Positions 1-11,784 of a DNA stretch of 64,000 bases are shown here, piece after piece. How positions within the stretch are numbered: the stretch's first letter is position 1; each line of letters starts with the position of its first letter. The notes under the pieces are model-generated. The model was not told where the DNA came from. It was given only the letters and a program-made list of their open reading frames with translations, and ran no database searches. The position numbers were made by a program, and so were the translations under genes. The stretch comes from Peromyscus leucopus (taxonomy: Eukaryota; Chordata; Mammalia; Rodentia; Cricetidae), in contig NC_051082.1 in assembly GCF_004664715.2 (NCBI RefSeq), positions 7,942,498 through 8,006,497 of the forward strand. The letters are read 5' to 3'.

Positions 1-70
1 GGTGGGTGGATGGGTGATGGATGAATGGATGGGTGGGTAGGTGGGTGGGTGGGTAATTGGGTGGTTGGTA
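1..70. repeat. TGGG/TGGA simple repeat
   Basis: Imperfect tandem tetranucleotides (tggg, tgga, gatg) start at the window edge, so the array may extend further left. The G-runs around 31-53 fit a four-tract G-quadruplex pattern. Confidence 0.9.
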
Positions 71-174
71 GAGAGGGTGTATGCCAAGTAGTAGAAAGGG
101 GCCAACTGGGGCACAAGGAATGGCCTTAGGGGGCTGGGGGGTGGTCAAGAGTAGATTTAGGAGTTGTGCAGGGG

Positions 175-320
175 TGAGCTCAGACTTAACTCTGGAAAAT
201 CTGTGACTTCAGTTTGTTTCTCTATAAAATGCATCTCCATTAAGTTTACTGTAAGGATCAAGGATTTACATAAAGGATTTGTAGTGTGTGTAAAGCACAC
301 AGAACAACGTATTCAGAAAA
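175..320 (+). repeat. Possible MIR SINE fragment
   Basis: The wording 'cttcagtttgtttctctat' followed by 'aaaatgcatc', then a 'gtgtgtaaagcacacagaac' ending, follows the order of the MIR core. It is heavily diverged, so the call rests on word order only. Confidence 0.35.
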
Positions 321-540
321 CCTCTCCATGAACATTCTGGGCCTATGGCATTGTTGTGACGGTGGGGGTGGGGTTGACCTGCTAACTTAGGGAGGATCAC
401 TGTGATGTGAGGCCCCATGGGGGCCCCTAGACAAGCAGGGGGTGCTTCACCCTAGAGGAGTTCAGAGTTGACCTGAGGAGATGGGTAACTTCTCAGCTGA
501 GTCAAAGTGTGAAAACCATGTTTGTAACCCATGCAAAGGG

Positions 541-835
541 GGATGCAGAGTTGATTCAGTGAGTAAAACCCTTGCCTTGCAAGCTTAAGGACCTGAGGTT
601 AATCCCAAAGGCCCACATAAAAATGCTGGGCATGGTGCCTCAGGCTTGAAATCCCAGTTCTGGGCAGGCAGAGACAGAGAGAGAGAGATCTCTGGGACTT
701 CCTGGCCATCCAACCTCGCTTACTAGGTTAGTTCCAATAAGGGACTCTGTCTCAAAATAAAATAATAAAATAAAACAAAACAGCTGTCCTCTGGCCTCTA
801 CATACACACACTCACACCCACCCACATGCACACAT
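541..835 (+). repeat. B4-type SINE
   Basis: A tRNA-like head (gttgattcagtgagtaaaac, cttgccttgcaagctt, acctgaggttaatccc) is followed by a B1-like body (gctgggcatggtg, gaaatcccag). It ends in an A-rich tail, 'gtcctctggcctctac' and CA repeats. This is the usual module order of the rodent B4 family. No clear target duplication was seen. Confidence 0.6.
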
Positions 836-1653
836 ACACCAACTAAAAAGAAACCGACCTATTGAAAGAGGACCCGACCACTGACCTAATTAATTCCATT
901 TCATGTTACTATGATCTGCTCCATTCGGAGTTATTCTTTTCTCCTTGTACCTTAAACTCTAGGGTCACAAGATAAACGTCTTTGCAGTGGAGATTTAAAA
1001 AAGAAAGAAAGAAAGAAAAAAATCCCCATCTCCAAATGGCAGAAATTTCTTGGGCACCAACAAGACGGTACAACCAGCCCCAGGGTGATGGTGAGTCTCA
1101 CCACAGCATAGCTGGGCCTGACAGCTATGGGGATGTCCCCCACTTTGGTACTGCCCTTCCTCCTTCCCTGGGTAACCCCAGAACTCTGTTCGGCACCTAC
1201 AACAGGTCAGGTTACCCGACTTCTGAATTCTTCCCATGGAAAACATGTCCCTTTCCTGCTTTATCATCGCCATTTTCCTCTTTATTTGGTCCTTAGAGGC
1301 GAACACCTGGACCTGGTCCACTGGGATCCCCAAAGCCTAACTCTAGGAACATGAGGGGGAAAACTAATACAGCCAGGAAAAGCATGCATGGGAAGAAGCA
1401 AATGTTACTACGGTCAGCGCTGGCTTATTGGACTCGTTACAAGCTGTGGGTAGTGAGCGGACCAGACGCCTTGGTACCGGTGCCTTGAGAGGACTCCGTT
1501 TGAGAAACCCCCCACTGTTGAAACTCAAAGTCTTGGTATAGGAGAAGAATGATGAGACCAAGAAGAGGAAGAACATCCCAGGCAGAGGAGAGACCACCCA
1601 GACGGGACATGGAAATCAGACATATCGAGTCTTGAACAATTCTCTCAGTCAGC
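836..1653. other. Unique stretch, no gene seen
   Basis: Apart from a short GAAA tract near 998-1020, I see no repeat or gene here. The 104-112 codon frames overlap on both strands and show no protein-like composition. Confidence 0.5.
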
Positions 1654-2137
1654 TGTAGCAGGAATCTTAGAAGGTCTTATTAATAAAAACAAACCTGGAG
1701 CCAGGTACTGGGGTGAATGCTGGAAGATCAGAGAAGCAGAACAAGCCACAGCTACCTCACCTCGCCAGTCCCTCAGCTGATCTCATTTCCTCAAACTGGA
1801 AGCCTCTGTGTCATCCGAATGGGTCTCAGCTGAACTGCTGCTCAAAAGCCTAAAAGCTTAACCAGGCTGTAGTTCCTCATCCCCACGCCTTAAATACCTT
1901 TCTGCCTCCTGCCATCACTTCCTGGGATCAAAGGCATGAGTCACCATGCTTGGCTGTTTCCAGTGTGGCCTTGAACTCACAGAGATCCAGGCGGATCTCT
2001 GCCTCTGGAATGCTGGGATTAAAGGCGTGTGCTACCACTGCCTAACCTCTATGTTTAATATTGTGGCTGTTCTGTTCTCTGACCCCAGATAAGTTTATTA
2101 GAGTGCACAATATATCGGGGAACACAATATCACCACA
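1654..2137. mobile_element. Solo LTR with 6-bp target duplication
   Basis: The element begins TGTAGCAGG and ends ATATCACCACA. It is flanked by identical GTCAGC hexamers at 1648-1653 and 2138-2143. TG...CA ends with a 6-bp duplication are the signature of an ERVK-class LTR. A related copy lies at 21788-22396. Two stretches resembling antisense B1 (about 1900-1945 and 1965-2045) are built into it, so part of the LTR appears SINE-derived. No internal retroviral sequence follows, hence solo. The family name is not assigned. Confidence 0.85.
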
Positions 2138-2655
2138 GTCAGCTCCAGCTGCAAGGAACTGAACACGATGAAGTCTGGAGACTGAGCTCTTGAAGGCCCT
2201 CTTCCTGGTGTAGGTGATGGCCACCTTCCTGCTGCATTCTTTGCATGCTGGAAAGGGAGTTCAGGTTCCCTCCTCTTCATAGTAGGGTCATCCTGGAGCC
2301 CCACCCTCACGACCTCATCTACATTTTCCAACCGGCTCATGTTTGGATCAGGACTGTCTCTGCATGTGGGGAGCAGACAGTCAGGACCTGATCATGGCAC
2401 TCGGGACAGGGCACGAAGGGAAAGGAACAGTAATATTTTGAGATGACTCACATCTTTGGCAGAATCTAAGTTCCTCCCTGGAGCTGTGTCTTTAATCCTG
2501 GCTCAGATAGGGGTATTCAAATCTGACGTCCCCTATGAAGCCATTGCAAGACTTTCACATACAATTTTGGGGTCCTGGGCTCTGCTCCAGAGATACTGAA
2601 GGAAAACCACCCAGGAAAGAGCCAGGAAGTATGAGGGATTTTTTTTTTCCCTCAA

Positions 2656-2872
2656 ATGATTTTTTTGTTTATTGAAGAGTTATTTTATTTTAAATTGGGG
2701 GGTTGTAGGGTGGGACGTGGGAGTGTAGTGAGCAGAAAGACCAGAAGAGGGCATCAGATTCCCTGGAGCTGGAGTTACAGGCTCCCACCCTGGATGATGG
2801 GAATCAAAATCGGGTCCTCTGCAAGAGGAGCATGTGCACTTAACTTTGGAGCTATCTCTCGAGACCCTCAAA
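2656..2872 (-). repeat. B3-type SINE, antisense
   Basis: Reads 'agaccagaagagggcatcag', 'ctggagctggagttacaggc', 'gggtcctctgcaagaggagc' and 'gagctatctctcgagaccc', the reverse complement of a B3/B2-like SINE ending in its tRNA-like head. Confidence 0.7.
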
Positions 2873-2935
2873 TTATTTTAAATTAACTTCTATTAAGATA
2901 AAAACTCAAGTAACTTAACACGAACCATTTTAAGG

Positions 2936-3316
2936 TCTGTGTTTTAGTGTCACGGAGTCTACTCAGTGGTGTGCAGCCATTAGCTGCCCTCCTAAGAGTC
3001 CCACACAGTAAGCTTCCTCCCCTGGCTCCAGGCAACCACGGCTCCACCTTCTGTCTCTATGGACTTGCCTGCTCTAATTATTTTATACAAACTGAACGAC
3101 ATGATGTGTCCTTCTGTGTCTTTCACTGAGCATCATGCTTACAAGGTCCATCCGTACTGTGGCATCCATTGGTCCTCTGCTCATTTTAAAGGCTGAATAA
3201 TATTCTGCTGTATAGATATACCACAATGTGTTAATCCTTTCATCAGCTGATGGACATTGGAGCAGCTTTTTGCCTTCGATTGACTGCGAGTCTTCAAGTG
3301 AATTTGTTATTTAGAT
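2936..3316 (-). repeat. Ancient L1 3' fragment, antisense
   Basis: The words 'ggcaaccacggctccacctt', 'ttctgtctctatggac', 'ggctgaataatattc' and 'tataccacaatgtg' follow the antisense order of old mammalian L1M 3' ends. The following B1 inserted into its right part. Confidence 0.55.
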
Positions 3317-3324
3317 TTGATGTT

Positions 3325-3334
3325 TTTTGTTTTG

Positions 3335-3366
<32 letters not shown>

Positions 3367-3484
3367 GTTTTTCAAGACAGAGTTTCTCTGTGTAGCTTTG
3401 GAGCCTGTCCTGGAACTCACTCTGTAGCCCAGGCTGGCCTCCAACTCACAGAGATCCTCCTGCCTCTGCCGGGATTAAAGAGAG
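3325..3484 (-). repeat. B1 SINE, antisense, 5'-truncated
   Basis: A TTTTG-rich tail is followed by 'caagacagagtttctctgtg' and the rest of an antisense B1. It stops at 'gggattaaag', so the B1 5' end is missing. TTGATGTT occurs on both sides (3317-3324 and 3485-3492), a likely target duplication. Confidence 0.85.
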
Positions 3485-4221
3485 TTGATGTTCTTGACAA
3501 AGAATTAACTGTAAATCTCCATAGGGTATAGGGTGATGTTCTGGGACATGTAGATGTCTGGCCATGATCAACGCAGGTTGTCATGGCTTCCCTGCATCTC
3601 GAACATTTGCCATTTCTTTGCAATGAGGACATCCAAAAACCTTATTTTCTACCTACCTTGAATTTTCCCAGGCACTATCATTAACTATATATAACCTCCC
3701 TCCCAGGCTCCAGAACTAATAAGACTTAAGAACTAATTCTTCCTTTCTGTCTGTGATGTTGATTGGCAGTGGCAGGAATGGACCCAGAGATTGGGTTGTG
3801 ATGAAAATTAATCCAGGTAAAGAGGGAAAACATCCCATGATTTTACTCGGCTGCAGAAACTGAAAGAGCTGAGTTCACCGGAGCAGAGCACAGGGCATTG
3901 CCTGGGGAGGGTGGAGACAGGAAGAATGGGAAAGACTGATGAGTGGGGACAAGCCTCATGTCACATGACTCAGACTTTACTGACTAGAGAGCTGACATTT
4001 GAGGACGGGCCCTCAAGTCACCATCACTTACAAAAGCAGACCTCCCCAAGTCCATGCACCTCACCCCAATTCACCTCTGGGTCATCTAATTCCGCAGATC
4101 TGAGCAGGGCTTAGGCCTCTTCACGTTTAATGAAGATAATTTATTTTAATTGTATGTCTGAAGCAATTTCTGATGAAAGTGACCTACACACCAAGTTGTA
4201 AGGAAAGGTGACTTCCAAGAA

Positions 4222-4423
4222 GGTTATCAGAGCAGGAGGGACGGCTCAGCAGTTAAGAACACATACCACTCTTGCAGAAGACCCAAGTTCAGTTCCTTGC
4301 GCCTACCTCTGTCAGCCCACATCTGCCTGTAACTCCAGCTCCAGGGGATCACACACCCTTTTCTGGCTTCTAAGGGCATCTTTACACACATGCACATTGG
4401 CACACATTGATGCATGCATGCTC

Positions 4424-4426
<3 letters not shown>
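4222..4426 (+). repeat. B3-type SINE
   Basis: The head 'gggacggctcagcagttaag', then 'gtaactccagctccagggga' and 'cttttctggcttct', give the B3 order. The tail runs directly into the CA microsatellite. The 208-codon frame across this region is SINE plus CA repeat and is not a gene. Confidence 0.7.
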
Positions 4427-4489
<63 letters not shown>

Positions 4490-4496
4490 GGGGGGG
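4427..4496. repeat. CA/GA/G compound microsatellite
   Basis: (CA)24, then (GA)7-8, then a G run, lying at the 3' tail of the B3 SINE. Confidence 0.97.
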
Positions 4497-5845
4497 TAAA
4501 TAAAAGCAAAATAAATCTCCAAATGTTAGCTCTGCTTGCCTGCATGGGTTGTATTTTTCCTATTTTTAAATATTTGCCTGTATGGATCAAGGGTTTTACA
4601 GGGCCTGGGATACAGCTCAGATGGTGGATGGCATGCCTTGCAGATCCCCTACAAACCAGTTTCACAGGGAGGGTATTTTACTTATACTGGGGATTAAAGT
4701 ACCAGGCAATAGAGCTGCCGGTGACAGCCTCTAACACAGCCAGAGTCTGGGCTGATCCCTTTCCCCAACCCGCTCCCACCAGCACACACACACCAACCCC
4801 CTCCTGCATTATCCCAAGTTCAGGCTCTCTCTGAAATACATGCACATATATTAAGAAAGCCAGCGTCTAATTTCTATGCACAGGACACATCTGCCCGGGG
4901 CGAGTGGTACAATTTGCTTACTTACTGTGCACTTCTCAGAGCATCTGAAGAAAGGGGAGCTGGGGGCCAGAGCTCTGTTTGTTCTCCTGCAGATATCCAT
5001 ATTCCCCCACTACCTAAGTTAACAGATTGAGGCTTTCAGGCATTTATGAGTGGTGTCTTTAATACAGCTCTGGAATATTCTCCCTATAAATTCTTAAGAA
5101 CAGACTTATGGATTGCCTATTACCTACTGGCATTATGAGCTATTAATAAATCAGTTACGGTCGTGTTGTTGGTTCTTTTTTTTTTTAATTGAATTTCCTT
5201 CCTTTGGTGTCCCCGTTCCAAGCAGCTAAATGTTGGTGAGAGATGGGCCAGCCCTGGCGCGTGAAGGCTGTGGTCTCCCGTAAAGCGAGGGCGAGGAAGG
5301 GGGTGGCGGTGATACAGGAAAACACACACACAGTTTGGATGGAGGAGGGAAGAGGAGTCAGGGCCCCTACCAGATGGGTGTTGTTGTGACATTTTAGTGC
5401 CACCATCAATCTCCCAGTGTCCTCCAGCAACAGAGGCTGAGTCCACCGCACCCTGCTGTCTGCTCTACATCCCCCTGGTATTTCTCTGCTCAGATTTCTC
5501 TGGGCTGGCTCTGCGTTTACAGCCAGCCTTTCTGCTCAGCATGGCACCCTTGGGCACAGCCAGGGCACTGTCCAGCTGCTGAGCCCAGGTGTGATCACGG
5601 CACCTCACTGACCCCAGTTCCCCGGGCCCCTCCCACCAGATGACTCACCAGGCCTCCTGCCCATTTTGAGGTTCATATTCCACTGTACAAGTTCCCTTCG
5701 AGAAGGCACAACCTAGAAGTCTGGGGGATAGTGTCTCCTCTGCAACTGGCATTCCCAGAAGCAACTGCCTCCCAATCCTCCTCTGACTCCTCTTCCTCCC
5801 TCTCCCCACCTCGCCCCTCCTCTTCTAGCTTGTATATGTGCACAG
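4497..5845. other. Mostly unique stretch
   Basis: A faint ID-like head (cctgggatacagctcagat) lies near 4605-4650 and a T-run at 5169-5186. Otherwise no repeat or gene is recognised. Confidence 0.45.
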
Positions 5846-5849
5846 TGTG

Positions 5850-6165
5850 CATACATATGGGTCTGTATGTTTGCATGTGTGCATATCCTTGGGGAGGCCA
5901 GAGGTTGAGGTTGCCTGTCTTCCTCAATCACCCTCCACTTTATTCATTGAGGCAGGGTCTCTCCCTAAACTTCAAGTTGCTGATCCCAACTACTCTAGCT
6001 AGCCAGCTTCGGGGTGGGGGGGGAGCGTTGTTTCTACCTTCTGGGTGCTGGGATTACATGGGAGCAGCCGGATCCACGCAGCATTTGCAGGCATTCTGGA
6101 GACCTGAACTCTAGCCCACACTCCTGTGAGACACATTCGCCACTGAGTCTCTTTCTATGGGTTTC
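5850..6165 (-). repeat. B4-type SINE, antisense
   Basis: 'ggccagaggttgaggttgcc', 'cttcctcaatcaccctccac', 'gaggcagggtctctccct', 'gtgctgggattac' and 'cgccactgagtctctttc' are the antisense modules of a long B4 copy, in order. Confidence 0.6.
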
Positions 6166-6990
6166 CAGTGGTATAACTCACAGCTGCGTAGGAAGGGTAC
6201 CCACTCCACACTGTGAGATCTGCCCATTGCCTACTCCACTGGAGACCCCACAGTACAAGGGCTGTGATCCGGTGTTACTGTACTTCCAATTCTTATACAA
6301 ACAACCTCTTCCTCCCAACCTTTCTAAATCCAGGATGACAAAAGACCACTACCACTACCACCCCAGCCACTCCTCTGCTGGGATGGAGCCACTGCAGTCA
6401 ATAAATTTATTCCCTAGCAGGACACTTACTTAAATGAACCCTGTGTCACTTTAGAATCCCATCTCGTTGAGCCTACCCTCTCTGCTCTGAGCTGTCCTAG
6501 CTGCTCCTTAAGTCTGAATATGTCACTGAGACTAGTGCCATTCAGTCATTGTCCTACAGAAGGTTTCATCACCAATCAGCTTTACTCAGACGCAGGAAGG
6601 CTGGTTTCTGGAAACAGACCCCATTGCTGGATTCGACAATAAAGCCCCTTGCATCTCGATGGCTCCATCAGTCAAGGCGTTTCTCACTGGCGGCTCTCCT
6701 CTAAGAGATGATTCAGGGACACAGGCTCATCCCGCCAAGTAAAGTCATACTATTCAATACAAGACCTCCACACGGAGTCAGGGAAGCCTGACTTGGTGAG
6801 AATGCAGCCATGTTGTTCCAATTTAACTGCAAAGGAACCTGGGAAATTTGATCTTCCCGTGTGCCAGCGAAAGCAAAGATGACTGAACATCAAACCAGTA
6901 TGTGCTCCAACTAAGCATCTCCACTAAGCACAGACAGGAGCCTGAAGACACATAGATTCTTCGCTGTTCCCTAAGGGTGGAAATGACCCT
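6166..6990. other. Unique stretch, no gene seen
   Basis: No recognisable repeat, RNA gene or plausible exon. A few CpGs occur near 6640-6740 without a clear pattern. Confidence 0.45.
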
Positions 6991-6992
6991 TT

Positions 6993-7108
6993 CTGAGTGT
7001 GGTGCATTATCCCAGCACTCGGGAGGCAGCAGGGGAGTTGTGAGTTTGAAGACAGCCTATGCTAAATAGTGAGTTCTAGGCTATCCTGGCCTAGTGGTCA
7101 GAACCTAT
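6993..7108 (+). repeat. Diverged B1-like SINE
   Basis: 'gtgtggtgcattatcccagc', 'actcgggaggcagcag' and 'gtgagtttgaagacagcct' match the B1 body. It is old and partly deleted, and is followed by a purine-rich tract (7110-7175). Confidence 0.55.
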
Positions 7109-7175
7109 GGACAAGAAGGAGGGGAGAAAGAAAAGAGAGAACAGGAGAGGTGGGAAAGAAGGAGGAGAGGTCTTC

Positions 7176-8557
7176 CCCTGAGGACACCCATGGGCAGTGC
7201 TTAATAATACAACTGAAGTCCTTCGATGGCCGCAGATTCTAAGTGGAGAAAATCTGCAGAGGTCATGTAGGGCAACTCTCACTTGAAAAGATTCCCAGCA
7301 TCTTTATCAACATTGTATTATTCAGGTCTCGCTCGTCACTTCCCCCGCCCCCCTCCACAAGGAGTAGACAGAACCATAGTCCACCCCTCATAGATCTGAG
7401 GAGGCCAGCATGCAGAATAACTCTAAGACAACAGTGTCAGCCAACGGTCGCTGAACACTGTAATGGTTAATTCCATGTGTCAGTTGGACTGAACTGTGGT
7501 GTGCGCCGACGCTTGGTGGAACGTATTTCTGGGTATGTAAAAACTTCATCCATCCAATGGACTTGTTTCGTTAACTCACAAAGTTCCACAATGCTTGCAC
7601 CATCAGACTCGAGACTCATCTGGAAAGAGTGGGGTTACAGGTGGCCAGACACAGGGTGGTAACTGTGATGCCACTTATGCTGGCCATGAAGACCCAGACA
7701 GAGTGAGGGGTGGTCCAGGCATACAGAAGGCATCAGTGGGTTCTGGGTAGGAAGTTAGGGGAGGGCCACTGAATGATTGACGTTTTCCCTCTGCCTCTGA
7801 TACATCTTCTTAGCTATTTCTTTGCAGGTGATTTCCAGCATTAGAGCCAATGTGTTCTTTCTAATCATGTAAATGAGAAGCATCTACTGACAAGATAACT
7901 CAGTGACTCTGGAAAGCCTGCCCCCCCCCATCTTGTGACCCACCCCACCCCCAGTGACAATTGTCCCTTGTGCTCCAGGGCCACATGAGAGACAAGAACA
8001 AGGGTGGAATAACTAGGCTCCAATCCCCCGTTAGACAGCTGAGCCATGTGGCCACACAGCGACTGCACCTCTCTAGTTATCCATGCCCTCCATTTTTGCC
8101 TTCCTCCTTATCATAGACAAGAAAATTGGGTTTTCTATCCCCAGAGGTACCTGAAGATAGGGTTGGCTGTGGCCTGGGAGGAGGCGTCTCTAGGCGGATG
8201 ATCTTCTCTGCGATGGAATCCGGGAGAGGAACACAGGCTTGCCACGAACACACCTCACTACCTGGATCACAAACCAAATGCAGGTGTTGCAGCCGCCGCT
8301 ACTGTGACTCTGAGGAAGAGAGCCACCCAGAGAGAATGGAGGAGGCTGGAAGTGGGACATTGGAGAATCTGGAGCCCCTGAGGATGCTTTTCAGATGGTA
8401 ACAAGTCTCTTGTTTCACGGACCAGTGGAAACACCACATCTCAGGTATTCACAGACCTGCGACATTCTAGCTGAGCTTGATTCTGTCAGTTGTTTGTTTT
8501 GCAGCTGCTCTGGGCCCATCAGGTGCTAAACACGTGTCCCAGTCCTGTCAACAATCC
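7176..8557. other. Mostly unique stretch
   Basis: Near 7460-7540 'gttaattccatgtgtcagtt' hints at an old repeat with the TGTCAAnTTGAC theme seen in the 0.4-kb repeats. No gene is seen. Confidence 0.4.
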
Positions 8558-8625
8558 ATCAGAAATGCACAAACCAAAGCTCAGAGACGGTGAGTGATTA
8601 ACCCAAGATAACACAGCAAATAAAT
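8558..8625 (-). repeat. Possible MIR fragment, antisense
   Basis: 'agctcagagacggtgagtga' then 'acacagcaaataaat' resembles the antisense MIR core (gagaggttaagt ... cacacagc). Confidence 0.4.
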
Positions 8626-8631
8626 TTGAGT

Positions 8632-8633
<2 letters not shown>

Positions 8634-8719
<86 letters not shown>

Positions 8720-8755
8720 TGCCTGTCTCTCTGTCTCTCTGTGTGTTACAGACAG

Positions 8756-8801
<46 letters not shown>

Positions 8802-8823
8802 ACACATACACACACACACACAC
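8634..8823. repeat. Compound CT-GT-CA microsatellite
   Basis: (CT)27 at 8634-8688 is followed by (GT)15 at 8689-8718, a short CT/GT spacer, and about 34 CA units at 8756-8823 with two TA interruptions. The GT and CA blocks are complementary, so the locus is also an inverted repeat. Confidence 0.98.
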
Positions 8824-8834
8824 CTCACCCTATC

Positions 8835-8925
8835 CAGGATACTAGGGCAGGGGGATAAAATCCAGAACCTCTCACTTGCAAAGCAAACACTCTACTTAAA
8901 TTTGATCTCCAGGACCCAGGACTCT
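8835..8925 (-). repeat. ID-like SINE head, antisense
   Basis: 'cttgcaaagcaaacactcta' and 'gatctccagg' resemble the antisense tRNA-Ala-derived ID head, next to the microsatellite. Confidence 0.4.
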
Positions 8926-8984
8926 TCATTATAACACATACTTTGTTCTGTTCCCCTGTCTATAAAATGAAGCAGCAGAGAACA

Positions 8985-9190
8985 GTGGTGTGAAGAAGCT
9001 AAAGCTTTAGGCTCTAAATCCTAAAATTCATCTATTCAAATCCTGCGTCGATTCCTTAGTGCTGTGTGACTTCAGAAAATTACTAAACCCCTCTGAGCCT
9101 TGACTGCCATTTTAGCAGGTCTTGAAACGAGTGTCCGCCCCATAGAGTTGATCTAAGGATTGACCATCATGTTAGCATGGTGCTCAAACA
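8985..9190 (+). repeat. MIR SINE, diverged
   Basis: 'tgctgtgtgacttcagaaaa' with 'cccctctgagccttgac', then 'agttgatctaaggattga' and 'gttagcatggtgct', gives the full MIR word order. Confidence 0.5.
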
Positions 9191-9594
9191 CAGAGCTGGG
9201 GCGTGAGGGTCTCTGTGGCTCCGATGACCTCACCTGGCCCTTCAGACACAGGGTTTCCATAGCATTTGTGAGGGCCTTGATGCTCAGCCTCCTTCCCTGG
9301 GAGGGAGGCACTAACGCTGCATTCTACGCACACAAAACAAATTGAATCCAGAAATGTTTCATCTGAAACCAACCATTTTAAGACAACCGTTTACAACTCT
9401 GTTTACTCCCTGCAAGGGCTACCCTAGGCATGCAGCCCCTCCCTGCCATGGGCAACGGAGTAGAGAGAGAATCACCCCCAGGGGCTTCTCTGGACCCCAA
9501 AGCTCAGCCGAAGACGTCAGAAGCCTGAACACAGGAGGGAGGGGCCGTGTGGAAATGATAAGGAGCGGGTTCCGAGGGTTACAGAAAACAATGA
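9191..9594. other. Unique stretch, no gene seen
   Basis: No repeat or convincing exon is visible between the MIR piece and the CpG-retaining block at 9595. Confidence 0.4.
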
Positions 9595-9785
9595 AATCGT
9601 AATATTTTCACAGCAGATTTCATCAGTGCCGCCCGAGTGCATTCCATTAAACCTCATTTATTAAATTTTGAGGAACATAATTTAGATATAAGATTCCGGA
9701 CAAACAGGTTTCGGAATAGCTGATTCCGGGTGCGTCGACGAGCCCCCATGCGTAGAAAATAAGCTGATGTTTTACATTTTGATGG
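9595..9785. promoter_or_regulatory. Candidate conserved non-coding element
   Basis: Unique AT-rich sequence retains about ten CpGs in 190 bp (gtgccgcccgagtg, ggtgcgtcgacgag) in an otherwise CpG-poor window. It also has several ATTA/TTAAAT motifs. It contains no repeat wording and no sustained reading frame. Constraint is inferred, not shown. Confidence 0.35.
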
Positions 9786-11784
9786 TCTCCGGAGAGTCTT
9801 CATCTACAGCTCATGTGGGGAAAGGCATCTTGGAGCTGGAGGAGGGGAGGGGGCTCCATGCTGTGATTTGGAGTCTACCCCCATCATCCCAACAGCCATT
9901 TGGAGAGATTCCCTGCCCTGTAGCGTAAACATCTCTCAGGTCCAGCAGGCAGTGTTTCTCTGTGTTCTGGAATTTCTATGCCAAGAAGTGGGTGGGCAGG
10001 AGCCAGGGGCAACAAGGTACCCACACAGCATGGCTAACTCATTTCTTCATCCCAGGGTCTCCCCTCTGCACCTCCCAAGATGCTCCCTCGTTCCCTCACC
10101 ATCTTTTGTGCTCATGTTTCCACCCGAGACTTAATCAGGATCTTTGGGTCCTGAAGTAGATTACACTTTCATTCCACCATTCCAAGGTCATTGGGAACCT
10201 GCATAACCTACACCAAGCCCCAAAGGCTTCCTCTGCCCTCCAAGCCCAAGCTGACCCTTTGTGCAAATAAGACAAGAACTCCAATGCAAGCCCGAGACTT
10301 AGTCTGTGAAAATTGCTTCTTGTCTGTCCCTGGGCCATACAAGGCATGCATATATATTGGATGGAAAAGCTGACCCTTAAAAAGGGTGCTCTATGGCCAG
10401 TTCCTCTGAATTAAGACACCCTCTCCAGGAGGTAGGAGGAAGGCTTGCGTACTTTAGAGGGCCAAGGAAGCTCAGAAAGCTACCGGAGTCACGAGGTAAT
10501 GTAAGTAAAAACAGTTGCTTGGAAAAGGGTCTCTTCCAAGAAGGTGCCATGCAGGGATGCAGCCTCCCTGAATCATCACCCATGTTAGGGTAGGCTCCCT
10601 GGTGATACAGATGCCTTTGGGTCATCTATGATCCTGTGTGTGACCCCAATATACCCACTGGTTTGCCAAGTTGCACCTGGATGGAAGGATTTCTTTGATC
10701 TGTCTTTGGTGTCCCATCTGGGATGAATAGGTATTGGTTCTCGTCTCCCCAGGAAAAGTCCACAACAGAGGGAAGCAGTGGCCCCAGGATCACACAGGGA
10801 TTGGGTGGTGGAAGCAGGGATTAAGCCCTGGTGGTGTTTCAGAGGGCTAAAGGCTGAGCTTTGATGTGGGTTGTGACAACAATCTTTGGACGAACAGGTG
10901 AAAGGCAGAGCTCTTTGGTACAAGCAACTCCAGAAAACCAGTCCTCTATGTGAGCACATACCCAAGGGTACATCATGGGACACGATAGAGACAAGCTGGA
11001 CCACAGAAGAGGTAGTGGGTGCTAATAGACTCCTGGTAGATCCAGAGGCCTGAATCACTTCATAAACTCCAGGGGGAGAATGCCCTCTGCCTGGTACCTG
11101 GCTTTGGGTGATTAGGATTAGTGTGAGAGCCATGATTCCCATGAGGGATTGCTAGCAGCCTGGGCTTCCTCAGTTTCACAAGAAGAGGATGTGGCCAACC
11201 TGTCACCAAGACTTTAAATCTAGGTCAAGACAGCATGAAATAGATGCATCGGCTTCAGTTCAGATCCTACCCCATCACTTGCTGCTCCCTGACTCCTCTT
11301 ACAGACGAGCACATTCTGAACTCCATACCCTTTCTCTGTTTGTGCTACGAACACCCCACAGTTTGGGAGTTTCTCATCTTCCACTCAGACTCCCTTGGTC
11401 ACCTAAAGTCCTTTAGCGGAGGGCCTTTGACGGTGGACTCATGCTCTTTCAACTCTGGACAGACACAATCCAAGAATTAATACGCACCCCAACCAGAACC
11501 CGGACTTAGCCAGCCCAACAGAGTGAGCTACAGATGGCCATTCCCTTCATCCTTGGGTGGGTATCTGTAAGGCAGGGCTCCACCTCCCAAGCTCCCAGGG
11601 TCTCCTAATGGGATTAAGCTCCAGCTGCCCAAAGGCAATAGATGGCTTGATAATCCGCCTTTAAGTAATGGCCATCTTTTTCTTATCTTTCTCCTTCACG
11701 CCTCTTCTCTCCTACCATTGAACTCAAATCCTTGTCTCCAAGGCTGCTTCTGGAGAGATCCAAATGAGGACTGTCCCTGCTATC
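9786..11784. other. Mostly unique stretch
   Basis: A short MIR-like core (ggccccaggatcacacaggg) lies near 10780-10830. The 185-codon minus-strand frame at 10585-11142 runs across this MIR-like piece and shows no domain, so I do not call it a gene. Confidence 0.45.

Noticed and set aside
4208..4834. 208-codon plus-strand open frame
   Set aside because: It runs through a B3 SINE and a CA/GA microsatellite; the His-Thr and Glu-Arg runs are repeat translation.
8598..8934. Frames rich in Ser-Leu, Cys-Val and Thr-His
   Set aside because: Translations of the compound microsatellite.
10585..11142. 185-codon minus-strand open frame
   Set aside because: It crosses a MIR-like piece, composition is not protein-like, and there are no splice or start features.
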